NCBI GenBank assembly: GCA_026724425.1
Contig: JAIUCV010000007.1
Location: forward strand, 18,948,286-19,012,285
Length of the DNA: 64,000 nt
Direction of reading: 5' to 3'
DNA from: Erythrophleum ivorense
Taxonomy: Eukaryota > Streptophyta > Magnoliopsida > Fabales > Fabaceae
Shown: positions 12,040 to 23,532 of the stretch, piece by piece
How the letters are laid out: each line of letters opens with the position of its first letter
Position numbering within the stretch: the stretch's first letter is position 1
The notes under the pieces: model-generated
What the model was told of the DNA's origin: nothing
What the model saw: the letters and a program-made list of their open reading frames with translations, nothing else
The model's database searches: none
Translations under genes and position numbers: made by a program

Positions 12040-15000
12040 TTTAACATCTTAGAATTTAATTAAGTGAAAAATAAACATTTATCATGGAAAATAGGAATTT
12101 TCAAAGAAAATAATTATTTGAGTATTTCTAAGATAAATAATAATTATTTGTTGATTTTAGGGGAAAATAAATTTAATTATGAAATTTAAATTTATTAGGT
12201 AGAAATTAATTAGAGATACTATGACAAATCAATTGAAGACTAAAAAATTATTATGACAAAGTTAAAAATAATTTTTAAGAGCTTAAAATGAGAAATAATC
12301 AAAGATCTAACTTAAATGAATTTAGTAGACCCAAGCCTAATAACCCAAATCCAAGCCTAATAGCTTAAATGAATTAAATTTGCCCTAAACCCTTAAACTC
12401 TCTCATTCTCTCTTTTAGAAGGAAAACACGAACAAGGAGAGAAGAAAACACATGAAGGAGAAAAAAAAAGTATGGTCTTACAATTTAAAAGCTCCGATCT
12501 GAAGGGAAGACGCAAGATTTGACCAAGGTAAGTAAAAGAAAACTTGTTATACTACTCATCTATATTTTAAACTAAATAACTTCTCATTTGGAGGTTTTTC
12601 ATTAAACCTTAAGTGCTAAAAGTTTAAGTTTTAAGTACTTTCTTACTTGGAATTCAACCTTAGAGGCTAGTCTTAGTGTTGGGTAAGTGTTTTCTTTCAT
12701 TTTGTAGTGTTGATATGCTTAAATTTCATCTTGAAGGCTAATTTTAGTATGGGGCTATTTTCATGTGTGAAAATGCAAGCGTTAACAATGACTCATTGTG
12801 GATTCAAATTATTTTAGCCTTAAATCAGTACCATTAGTTATATGAAAAGTTGGATAAGTATCTCTCTCCATTTTATGATAATTATATGTTAAATTTTCAA
12901 CATTTGGATTGAATGTTGTAATAGTCTACTTGCATATGCAAAAATGCAAGAGGTTAACCTATTATGTATGCTTATGGATTAAAGCTCAATTTAATGCTTT
13001 TGGTTTCTTAAAAGCTTGGATAAGTGTTTTTTATATGATTCTAGGCATAATTGGTTGTTGGGTATGCAGTCTCTTATTAATAATGGGTGTATAATGATTG
13101 TTCATATTTGTCTTAGGCTTAATAGGCCTTTTAAAACATGATGATGGCTAGAGAAAGAGTAATTGACTTTGTTTGAAGTAACTTAAGGTTGTTCCATTCA
13201 TATTAGTTGGATTAATCTTGTTTGCTTGCTTATACATGCATATGTGTTTCATTGTATTGTCATATGAAATTTGACTACTTGATTATTATGATATTGTGGA
13301 CCTAATTATGTTCTGATAAGTGATGGTTCTTGGGGAAGGGGGGATCTAGTTATGTTCCTATGCTATTATGGACCTAATTATGTTCTGAAAGGTGATGGTT
13401 GTTGGGAGGGACCTAGCTATGCTCCTAGGGCCTTCCTATGTTCCATTTTAACTAGTTAAGGTCTTCCTATGCTCCTTACAAGCCTTGCTTTGCTCATCTC
13501 ATTATTGGCCAATAACTATTTATCTCTATTGCAATAATAGTAATGTAGTCAAATCTTATTGGATGAATAATGGAATGTGGCATATTTCATGATTTATATA
13601 CATGTGGCATTAATATCAATTATTTTGTTTGAATGTAAACTGATACTTAATTATTAGGATTATATATCTTACTCCACTTGTAGGATAACTTTTTAAAGAC
13701 TAGACCTCTTAGTAATAAGGAGTAACCATTGAAGGCTAGTTGTAATAGGTTAACCTTTAGGTAGGCTTGAAGGCTTTTATTGTGTTGGGTTTGTATATTT
13801 GAGAAAATTTACTCTCATTTAATTAGCCCTAATTTTGTAGCATAAGCCATATTGCATCATATATTGCTAAGTGTAAGATTGATGGATGTAAATTGGATTG
13901 TCATGAAATTTATCTCTTGTTATTGTACACAGTTGAATACTTGCATTGAAAAAGCTTTTGGTGTTAGTATGTATGAAGTGACAAATTATGATTTTAATAG
14001 CCCATATGGTTGAAAAAGGCGTATTGAGTAGCCATCTTGAGCATATGTCATGTCTTTGGGGTTCCTTTTGGTATAAATAAGTTAAACATGTTATTTACAA
14101 TATTAAAATAGATTTGACAAAGAGTAGGACTAGGTTTTCTCAATTTAGAGCAAAAGAGTCCCAATAAAAGGATTAAAAGAGTTGAGGAAGGTCATTATGA
14201 TCACTTGGTATGCTTTATAGGATTTTTCACTTTGGGCAATTTTAGTTTAATAAACAATAATGAGTAGAAGTAGCTTTTGGTCAATTGAAATAGAATTGCA
14301 AGATTTGAGTATGTAAAACCTAAGTTATGGGCTTATTTAAAAACTAGTCCTTTTAAGCATATGAAAGTGAAATTTGAGATGATTACTTTTTGTTCTACAA
14401 ATTTTTATGAAGGTTTAGACAAGCTTAAATATGCATTTAAAACTTGCCCTAAGTGGTTAGAGGAACTTAAGAAGTCTATCTTGAATTTTGGATTATCATT
14501 TGGTGGTTTTTGAAGTTATATTTTATTGTCATATACATTTGCTGTCACAAAGAGAGGAATGGAGATTTAAGCTACCCAAAATTTGAGTTGTTAAGTTAGT
14601 TCCTTAAACTTATTTAAGGTGACATGGGTGTGTATCATGCCTTAGGGATGATTTATAGTGATACAAGAGTATTCTTGAAGAAAGAAATAGTGGTATGGTT
14701 AGTAGTTAGAGGAAGTCACTAGACTAAATTTTGATTTTTGGAAGGTTGGACCTTAGTGGATTCACATTTGAGTTAATTTTAGGTATTGAAATTTGCTTAA
14801 AAAAGTTTGGTCAGGTTTGGTGATGACTAAAGTGCCATTTGGTGCACCACAAATGACACCTTTGACATTTGTAAGCACAAATTAGGTAGTTTAGAAAATT
14901 GGTAGATTTGAGAGCTTTAGGGTTGAAGTTTGGGTGTGAGTTTTTGCATGGTCCCTTCATACCAAATTTAGTGACTTTTGGCGCTGTATAGGCATTTCAA

Positions 15001-15678
15001 ATCATCTAGCCAAGTTAGGAGAAGTTATATGGAATTTTCTAGTACCCTGCTACCACACATAGCTAGGCTGTATGGAATAATATGATCGTGTGTAGCTTCT
15101 GTCAAGCAAACAACCATGAACACAACTAGGCCATGCTAAGGTAGTGCTTGCACACGGTTAAGCCATGTTCAGCATTGTTTGGAAGTAGTTTTTAAGTGTG
15201 TTTAGATAAGTTTTGTTACTTGTTTTATAAGGGATTGTTTATGGTGTTTTTTAGGACCTTTAATTAAGTAATTTCTAAGAGTTTTCCCCTAATGTGTGTC
15301 TATTAAAGCAATTATTTATTTATAAAAAGAATGTGGTGGATCATCTTTTAAATTTAAGTGCTATGACTTTAAAATGGTTCAAATTTTATCATAGTTTATG
15401 GTGGGTTAAGTGTTAACTTGAGTTTTGATTTACCTCCAAGAATTGTTATTTGCTATCTAGGCTAAGTGATAATTTTTAGTGAGAGATGTCACAATATGCC
15501 TTCAATAATTTGGGTACTGAATCATCTTGTGATGGACATTAAGCTTGGTAGTTTGTTTATAACAAAAGTTTTAAGTGGTTCACACTTTAGAGTTATAAAT
15601 CTTATTTTTTCACAATTAAGCATCCAAATCTTTTTATTTAATCCATAAGTGAGTCATTAATAAGAACTAGGTGTTACA
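12040..15678 (+). mobile_element. 3.6-kb solo LTR, gypsy-type, nested in copia H
   Basis: A 3,639-bp insertion interrupts the RNase H relic of copia H. It is flanked by the 5-bp duplication AATAT (12035-12039 and 15679-15683). The terminal bases are imperfect inverted repeats: TTTAACATCTTAG at the left and, inverted, TGTAACACCTAG at the right, the TGTAACACC type seen in long-LTR gypsy elements. No primer site, polypurine run or gag-pol coding was found inside, and no second copy of its ends, so it fits a single long LTR left by recombination. The first dinucleotide has drifted from TG to TT. Confidence 0.75.
13285..13490 (+). repeat. Degenerate short tandem repeats inside the 3.6-kb LTR
   Basis: The phrase GGACCTAATTATGTTCTG recurs about 67 bp apart (13299 and 13371), each followed by a GTGATGGTT-GTTGGG-like segment. 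Variants GACCTAGCTATGCTCCT and GTCTTCCTATGCTCCT then follow. No coding function is apparent. Confidence 0.75.
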
Positions 15679-15683
15679 AATAT

Positions 15684-16110
15684 GGTAGGATATGTTGACA
15701 CTAAAAAGTTAACATTTGGATATATCTACATGCTTACTAAATGAGCCATTTCATGGAGGAGTGCAAAACAGTTTTTAACTATTATATCCACCATAAAGGT
15801 TGAATTTATCTTCTGTTTTGAGATGAGTTCATAAAGAATACAATTGAAAACTTTCATCATTAGCCTTTAGATTGTAGATTTAACCTCTATGCCTAGTAGA
15901 TTGTTTTGCAATAATATAACGATAGTTTTCATGGCTAAGAATTATAAAAGCAACAGTTGAAGTAAACACATTGACATAAAGTACTTAGCCTTGTAGAAGT
16001 GTGCGAAAGTTAGTCAAGTAATCATAGAACATATACAAATGAAAAAAATGCATACTGATCTTTTAACTATAGGGATGCATTTGAACAAGTTTAAAGATCA
16101 TGTATCTTAT
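15684..16110 (+). pseudogene. RNase H relic of copia H, 3' portion
   Basis: Resumes immediately after the nested LTR. A VDTKKLTFGYIYML-like stretch precedes a degenerate ISWRSAKQ segment, followed by the copia C-terminal region with DIKY near 15970. It is broken by stops. Joined conceptually with the segment ending at 12033 it spans the usual copia RNase H. Confidence 0.8.
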
Positions 16111-16449
16111 ACAAGCCTTATACCACACTTGTCATCATTGGTGTAGTTGGGGTACGTTTGAGTGAGGAAATTTGAATTATTAGTTTGGTATCTCTATTTT
16201 ATTTGTGCGTGTATATATAGATACATTGTAAAATTAACAAAACATTTAAGTTTGATCTTAAATAAACATTTGAGATTTATTCATAAAGTGTATATATTAC
16301 CATTAAGTTCATAGGTATGTTACAAGTGATATATGGAAGGTAATACTTATTATTTAGAAGATTTACCACTACGATCCTTATAATATATTTTAATTTGTGT
16401 TTGAGAAAGTTGCTTTGTGATAGGAATATATTCGAATCAAGTAGGAGAA

Positions 16450-16877
16450 TGTTGGATTTATAGTCCTCATTATATCACACTATGCCACTTAATAGTCCCA
16501 TTGGTAGTTTCCAATATCTATGGAGTGGCTGCATTGCAAATATAATGGGTTTTTAAAAGGTGTTATTTCTATTGATGGCAAAAATAATATCCTATTTGGC
16601 AATATAAAAGAGTTCCTAGTCAAAGGGCTAGACATATGAACTTTGTGCCAATCACACTCTACCCTACCCTATCTGTTAAAAAACCTATTCTCAATAGTTG
16701 TTCTTGTTTTCACAAAGATATGTGGTTGATTGGTTGTTATTTGTCACTTAATACGCTATGGTTGTAGGTATGTAATACTATTTTGCTTTTGCCTATAGTT
16801 TTATTGTCATATAAGATATTGATTATTGTGTAATTCTAGTCAAAATCATATCATGTATTTTATTTGATAGTCTCACA
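16450..16877 (+). repeat. 3' LTR of copia H
   Basis: Begins TGTTGGATTTATAGTCCTC and ends CTCACA. It is homologous along its whole length to 7547-7965 and is followed by the target duplication ATAAT. Confidence 0.92.
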
Positions 16878-16882
16878 ATAAT

Positions 16883-18019
16883 TTTTTATAAGCAATAGTT
16901 CGAATAAATTGATTATAAATTCAACAAATCAATTTTACTTAACACATTGTTATCTTTATTATATTGTCCTTCACCATGCATCATATCACATAAAAGGAAA
17001 ATTGAAAACCACCAAAGCATTCTTGTAATTATTTATATCTTATAAGCATATTGTAATAAATTTGGTGTAAAAGCCATTGAAGTTAGAGGAAGGATCTTTT
17101 GCTAAACATGGCTATTTTTAATTTTTTTTAAATGATGTTAGATTTTTCATATAAGTAATATTTACAATGTTTTATATGCATATTGCTTGATTTTAAAAGA
17201 TCTACAAAGAAAAATAACTAAGATGAAAATACACTGTGCATAATAGTTCTTGTTAGTGGTTCCATCTTTTTTTTTTTTGCCATAAGTAATTCCATCTTGA
17301 GTTTTTTTTTTTAAAACAAATCTTGCTAAATCACACAATATGCATGTAAAGTGTTGCAAATTTTATTAATATGAGGATCTGTCCACATTTAAAAAAAGCT
17401 GTACACAGCATTATGTTATGCACTATGTGCACAACAAAGGATCCTTACTTTTAAAGTTACTTCCTTGACTCAAAAAATGAATTATTTTGTTGTTTGTTTC
17501 TTCTCTTTCAATCTATTGTTCTTTGTTTTACATGTGTTTCAATAAAAATTATATATTTTCCTTACCCTTATCTATCTTTGTTTTGGTTGTAATTCATTAA
17601 TCAAGAACATAACTTTAATGCTTCAATGATCCTCCCATAGGGAAAATGGAATATTATCATGGTTTGGTGATTTGGATAAAAAGACGTCAAGATAAAGTAG
17701 TCATCAAAGGTAAGTTTAGTCAAATAGATGAATTGATATTATTATTGGCTTTTTGGCACTTTTGTAACAACGTCAAAAACAATTCATTGTAGTGCTTAGC
17801 CACAAAAACAATTTACTAGGACATTAATATTTTTTTAACATAGAAATGCATAATAAGCCATTCTGTGTTTCCTTACTTATTTTTTTTTTACATAAAGGAA
17901 ATGTGGAGTACTTTTTTTAATTTTTTTTATTTGTCCTAAATTTTTTTTAACATTTTACTAAGATTTTTTAATGTAAGTTTTTATTAGAGAAATGTTAAGA
18001 TGGTTCTTCATACTAAAAT

Positions 18020-18053
<34 letters not shown>

Positions 18054-18885
18054 CACTAGTTGCAAGTACTTTTAATATCAAATTTTCAACAAGGAAAACA
18101 TGTTTTTGACTTTTCTCTGAACACTAATTTTTTGTCACTCAACAAATGGAAGCAGACTGGATAATTAGTTTTAGATTACATTATATCAATATCAAAATAA
18201 TACATAAAATATGGAATTGGTGATTTTCTCAAATATGTTGTATGAATTTTCATGTTTGCTTTTCAATATCCATATCATCAATCATGTATTAACAAAACCT
18301 TTTTATTGCATTTATAACAATTTTAATTCTAATTTTACCAGATAATTATCAACTATTCTAATTATTATTAGAATTTCACATGATAATTGTCAATCTAAGA
18401 AGACATATATATTCCATTATTTAAGTCTATTTTTAAACTTATCTAATTATTAATTATTGAAACAAACAAAATGACACTCAAAGATGAATATATAATATGA
18501 ACTTGCACATAAATAGCCTTTTTGGCAATAAACTATCTTCCTTGACCTTTTTTAAGACTATTCCTAAAAAATGTATTCTCTATCTTTGTTACATGGTTAA
18601 TACTTCCACAAGATAACCTTTGGACTTTTCTCACATTGAAACATTCACAAAAATAATTAGTTTTTTAATGTATAGTTACCAATTAACTTACACATTTTTT
18701 CATTATATCATAATTATTATAACTTAGAAAATAATTATGCCTATTACTAGGCGTAAGGTGGTTTAATCCAACTCCATTGTAATTTTATCAAAGTAAATCA
18801 CTTACTAATGAAAGACAAAAGAATAAACAAGTAAGATGCAATACAAAGTATTTTTCCCTTTCCTTCAAATGCCTTGATCATCAAA
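16883..18885. other. AT-rich intergenic DNA without a recognised gene
   Basis: About 2 kb of AT-rich sequence with poly-T runs and short spurious ORFs. It includes a perfect TA microsatellite at 18022-18050. No coding, tRNA or element signature was recognised. Confidence 0.6.
18022..18050. repeat. (AT)n microsatellite
   Basis: An uninterrupted alternating AT run of 29 bp. Confidence 0.97.
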
Positions 18886-18894
18886 TATTGTGTA

Positions 18895-19197
18895 GAATAA
18901 ATTACATAAATCTCCTCTTTATTTTTAAAATATATACATAAACTTCCTATGAAAAAAAGTTATCTTACATTTTAGTCCAATTTTAATTTTTTTGACCAAA
19001 ACGTTCTCTATTTAATTTTTGTAGTTCAAAAACTATATTTAGATTACTAGAGTGTATTTTTGTAAAAAATTATAAAATTAGACTAAAGTGCAAAGTAGCT
19101 TTCATTTCAGGGGAAATCTATATATGTTTATTTTAAAAATAAAAAGACAGTTTATGTAATTTCAGCAAAACTCTGAGGTGATTTGTATAATTTACTT
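18895..19197. mobile_element. MITE with 9-bp target duplication, copy 2 (Mutator-like)
   Basis: A 303-bp non-coding element. Its ends form a terminal inverted repeat: TAAATTACATAAATCTCCTC on the left and, inverted, TAAATTATACAAATCACCTC on the right, and the arms stay complementary for a long way inward. The exact 9-bp sequence TATTGTGTA flanks it at 18886-18894 and 19198-19206, the duplication length of Mutator-like transposons. The interior matches the left arm of the element at 6896-7300. Confidence 0.82.
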
Positions 19198-19206
19198 TAT
19201 TGTGTA

Positions 19207-19706
19207 ATATTCAAAATTAAATAATACCTTTATCCTTTTTATGAATGTAGGACTGAATGGCCATTATAATTGCCATTAGCCATGAATACCAAAATATTTG
19301 AAAGTAAGTCTACGACTTCAAGTGGTGACTTATGCAGACATACTCTACTTTGTGTGCTTTTTGATTTGTAGTCTCTTGACACCTATTAGATGAAGTGGTT
19401 TCTTTGCCAAGATCATGCCATAAGAAATTCAAGCCATGTAAGAAATTGATCACCACCAACATGATGCCTAACTTACAACTCTCTCTTCAATGTTTCTATT
19501 GGATTTCTCATTGGGAATTACTCTTTAAAATTATTAGGAATATAAAACCAACGAATTGGGAAAAAAACTTTGAGGCATAACTTACCACCATCTTTAACAT
19601 GTGATTTTAAAGGGTGACTAATTGCTTATACATAAGATTCTATAATACAACAAAGCCTCTTTGAAGCATAGTTATTTTCTTAGTCCTTTTATTATTTGTT
19701 TACCTA
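19207..19706. other. Intergenic spacer, nothing recognised
   Basis: About 500 bp with only short ORFs (for example 61 codons at 19395-19580) that match no family I recognise on either strand. Confidence 0.55.
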
Positions 19707-22700
19707 TGTGAACATCGCATTTTGTCTAGACGTCTCCTTGAAATTAAAAAAGAAAATTTAACTTGCAAACCTTAAATAAAAATGGAGAAAAGAAAATTTT
19801 AGAAAAAAGAAAGAAGAGAGACAAAAAAAGAGAGAAAAGATTTTAAAAGAGAGTTAAGCCCAAATAACTAACCCATAAACTAAAAACAAACGAAAAAGAG
19901 GGGGAAAATGAAAATCACAAAGTTCAAATGACCCAACTCTAATTTAATGGCCTAGGTCTTGATAATTAAGCTAAAGCCCATATAATTTAGTAGGTCCTTC
20001 CAACTTAATTAGCTTAAGCCCATATAGCCCAAAGTGTCAATAATAAAACCCCATAACAAAAAAAAAAAGTAAAGAAAAGAAAAAATAATTTGCTTCACTC
20101 TTATGACCTTCTGTTCCGTACTTACCTATAATTTTTAATATAATTAAAATAAAAGGAAGGAAAAGATTCAAAAAACAAAAGACAAAAAAAAATTAATTAG
20201 AAAACAAAAACAAAAACTCGAATTGTTTACTTTATTGGCCCAAACCTTTAGCCTCGCTAACCCACTATCAAAAACCAAAACCAAAGCCCACTTCTTTTAG
20301 CCCTAATACCTAAAACAACAAACAAAATAATACCTAAAAGAAAAAAAAACTAGCTGATTGAAAAAGAAAGAAAGAAAGAAAGAAAAAATAGCATAAACGT
20401 GATTGAATGAACAACAAAAAGGGATAGGAGCAAATCAGAAACCCTATGGCCCTCTTTCATACATGATCCCTCCATGCAACACACGCATTTGAATCCTCTA
20501 CATATAATGGGGATGCGCACAATTTGGACTGTTCTAATTTAATCTAAATGGTCTAGATTTCATAATTTTTTTTTGTTTATCTGATATAAAACATTATTTT
20601 TTCTATAGTTGCCAGTTACAAAACTATTTTCATTCTATATTATGTATCCTATAAAAAAAAAAAAAAATTTGAAATATATATATATATATTATCTAAATTT
20701 TCTAGATCAAATCTGGATGGTGCACAGGGGTGGGACCTCCAACCATGAAATGAAGCCACAGGGGGAAAGGAGGAGCAGACAAGTTGTTATAGAGGCATGG
20801 TAGTGGCTACATGATCTGTTGGATGTGAGAATAGAGAAAGGGAGGAAGTAGTGGAGTAAGAGATGAGATAGAGAGATAGAGAGATAGAGCACTATGTTCC
20901 CAATGAGGACCATATAGGGCTGGGAGTAAGTATCACTCTTTGAGTGTCTATAAATTTGCCTTGAATTTGGGAGAAGAGGTTTCTAAAAAAAATGTTTGGA
21001 GGTTTTGAGAAAGAAATACTGAGTAGGAGTTTTTGGAAGAATCAAAGAGAGACTTGGTTTCTTAGAGGAAAGATTTTTTGGAGGCTTTTCAATTTTGGGA
21101 AAATTTTTCTTAGTGAGAGGTTCTGTGGAGAGATTCTTGGAGAATTCTTGGCTAAGGATTGGGAAGAGAGGCTTTAGTTCCATTTGTGATTTTAGATGGA
21201 GGTGATTCTGGAAAGAACCTATAAGAAAGAGTGTAAGGAAGGTAAAGAGGGACTAAGTTGAGAATTTTACGTTCAACAGAAGGTAAATCATCTTGCTAGC
21301 ATTCTTACAAAATTTCTATTTGACATTCAATCTTTAACATACGAATTCCACTTGGGTTTCTTACAATTTTTTTGTCAGATGAGTTTCAGACTTTGATTTG
21401 CTTAAATTTTAGCTAGCCATTATTTGGGAACTTAAGGTCAAAATGGTGTTCTTTCTTTACCTTTGCCTAGATAAATCTTGATTAATTGTAGTTTTTCTCA
21501 ATTGGTGTATATAATTTATTTGTTTTTTTTTTGGAATGTGGAATACAATGTTGTTTTTCGAATATTGGATTGATATTGTCCTAAAATTGTATTGGATCTG
21601 TATTGTAAGCCATAAAAGTCGATGGTAAAAGAAGTCTTTGGGTTTGTTTAAGCTTTGTGATAAATGATGTTGATAGGGTTCATTTTCTTGATATAAGCAT
21701 GATCTTGGATTTCTTTTGATGTTGGAAATGTATGATACTTTATTAACATTGTTGCAAATATCTACTGATTGTGGAAATTAGTCTAAGTCAAATTGTAGGC
21801 TTTAGTTATTATCCAAGCTTTACTTTAGTGTGTCAATGCTATGATAGAGTGATGGTTTGGCTTGCTATCTTAATGGTATCTTTTGTGTGATTTAGCTTTT
21901 GAATGCTAGTTGTCTGTGTGATTTAAACACTGATTCTATGTTGGTTATACTAGCATGAATTAGCCACAAATAGGATATCAATTTTAAGTATAAGTTCTAG
22001 CCATAAATCCTGCACTTGTTCTCATTACTTGAATCTCATTATGGGAACTTTGTTATTTATTCTTGATTGCTGGCATTTCAAATGGGTTTATTGTCTTCTG
22101 ATATTAACTTGTTTTAGGTTTAACCACCTAGGTGATTATGAATTTGTTTCTTTGTTGTTACATTGATTCATAAGAAAATAATTTTTTATCATGGGAATTA
22201 ATATGCATTTTGCTTTCTCTGTGTGGGGCTTATGGCTTAGTGGCTCATGACTTGATGAGGTGATATGTTAGGGAAGATGCATTAAAAGATCCAACTGATG
22301 GCCATAAGAGAAACTTTATTCTTTTCTTCTATTTTATTTTTATTCATAAGCTGTGGATAAAATACAAAGTATGCTTAAAAAAAATGATTGGGTGTACAAA
22401 GGCATGCACAACCATAAGTTAGTGTGTTTTTGTAAATACTTTTTTTTTTAATTTCTATTTCATTTCATTCTTATTTTTTAGAATAGTCATATGAGACTTT
22501 TTGTCTCCTCAGGCTATACAAGTCAATCAGAAGGCTATATGTGATAATAAATCTCTACAAATACCTTTTTTTGAGGTTTGCAAAAACATTTTTTTAATTT
22601 TGGATTTCAGTGGTCCATATTTAATGAATTCTATTTTTGTAAAAAAATTCAGAGAAAAAAATAAAGAAAGAAAGCAAAAGAGGAAAGAAAGAAAATTCAA

Positions 22701-23532
22701 AACATATGGTTTTTCAAAAAATAAAATATTTTTCTTTTAAAATTTAAAAAGGGATTCAAAAGAGGAGAAAACGTACAAATCAATAATAAGGTAAAAAAAA
22801 AAGAAATCAAAAATCAAAATGAATTTTGTTTTTTCACAAGAATATTTCACTAATATTTTTCAAAAAAATAAATAAATAAACAAATAAAAATGACAACTAA
22901 GGAAGAGAGGTTACCAAAAACCAAGTTGGATTCATAGAGACTTACTTTTTCTCAAAACTTAAAAGAGGTAACAAAAATTAGTTTTTGAATGCTTTTCTTA
23001 AAAAAATAAAAAATAAAAAATAAATAAAAAGAGAAGAAAATATAACATTTTAAAATTTTTCAAAAAAAATTGGAAATAAAATTCAGTGTTTTTTTTAAAT
23101 AATAAAGTCATTTTTCTTAAAGTTCTATCTCTAAAACTCAAAAAGGAAAAAACAAACAAAGGAAATGAAATATAACAAGACAAAAAAAAAAAACAACAAC
23201 AAAAACAAAAAAGACCCCAAAAAAATAAACAAAAAAAATATATTAGGAGTTTAGTTTTCAAAAAATCAATTAATTTCTCTTTCTTAAGAACTGTTTTTTT
23301 AAATCTCTTTTAGACAAAATTATAAATTAAAAGCATGTTTCGTTTGAAGAAAACAAAAACAAACAAAAAATCAATCAAATGATCAAAAAAATAAAAAGAA
23401 AAAAGAAGATAAAGGGAAAAATAAATAAAAAATAAAAATAACCTTTTTTGCTTAAATAAAAATATCATTTCTTTTAAAAAAATGAACGATAAAAAAGGGT
23501 AAAGAAGTGAAGTTAACTCAATTTTTACAATT
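19707..23532 (+). mobile_element. Left part of an old long gypsy-type LTR (outer copy)
   Basis: Begins TGTGAACATCGCATTTTGTC, matching the start of the LTR at 23533. Further along it shares the same order of landmarks: an A-rich block, a GA-rich block (20830-21240), then a T-rich block and a paragraph near 22500 (TTTTTGTCTCCTCAGGCTAT) corresponding to 26540 of the inner copy. It is cut at 23532 by the inner LTR and continues at 28582. It is AT-rich and without credible genes; the apparent ORFs are translations of A-rich or GA-rich DNA. Confidence 0.75.

Larger units (their letters stand above)
7547..16877 (+). mobile_element. Decayed Ty1/copia LTR retrotransposon (copia H)
   Basis: A complete but dead copia element bounded by LTRs at 7547-7965 and 16450-16877, both beginning TG and ending CA. 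It is flanked by an exact 5-bp target duplication ATAAT (7542-7546 and 16878-16882). A tRNA-iMet-type primer site follows the 5' LTR and a purine run (AAGTAGGAGAA) precedes the 3' LTR. The internal region carries relics of gag, protease, integrase, reverse transcriptase and RNase H in that order, full of stops and frameshifts. The RNase H relic is split by a 3.6-kb insertion at 12040-15678. The LTRs are visibly diverged (419 versus 428 bp), so the insertion is old. Confidence 0.92.

Noticed and set aside
13285..13490. CRISPR-like spaced repeats
   Set aside because: The copies are degenerate, irregularly spaced and inside a plant LTR; there is no repeat-spacer regularity.
19395..19580. 61-codon ORF as a possible continuation of the pararetrovirus or a host gene
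   Set aside because: Neither strand shows a motif I can recognise; the composition is that of random AT-rich DNA.
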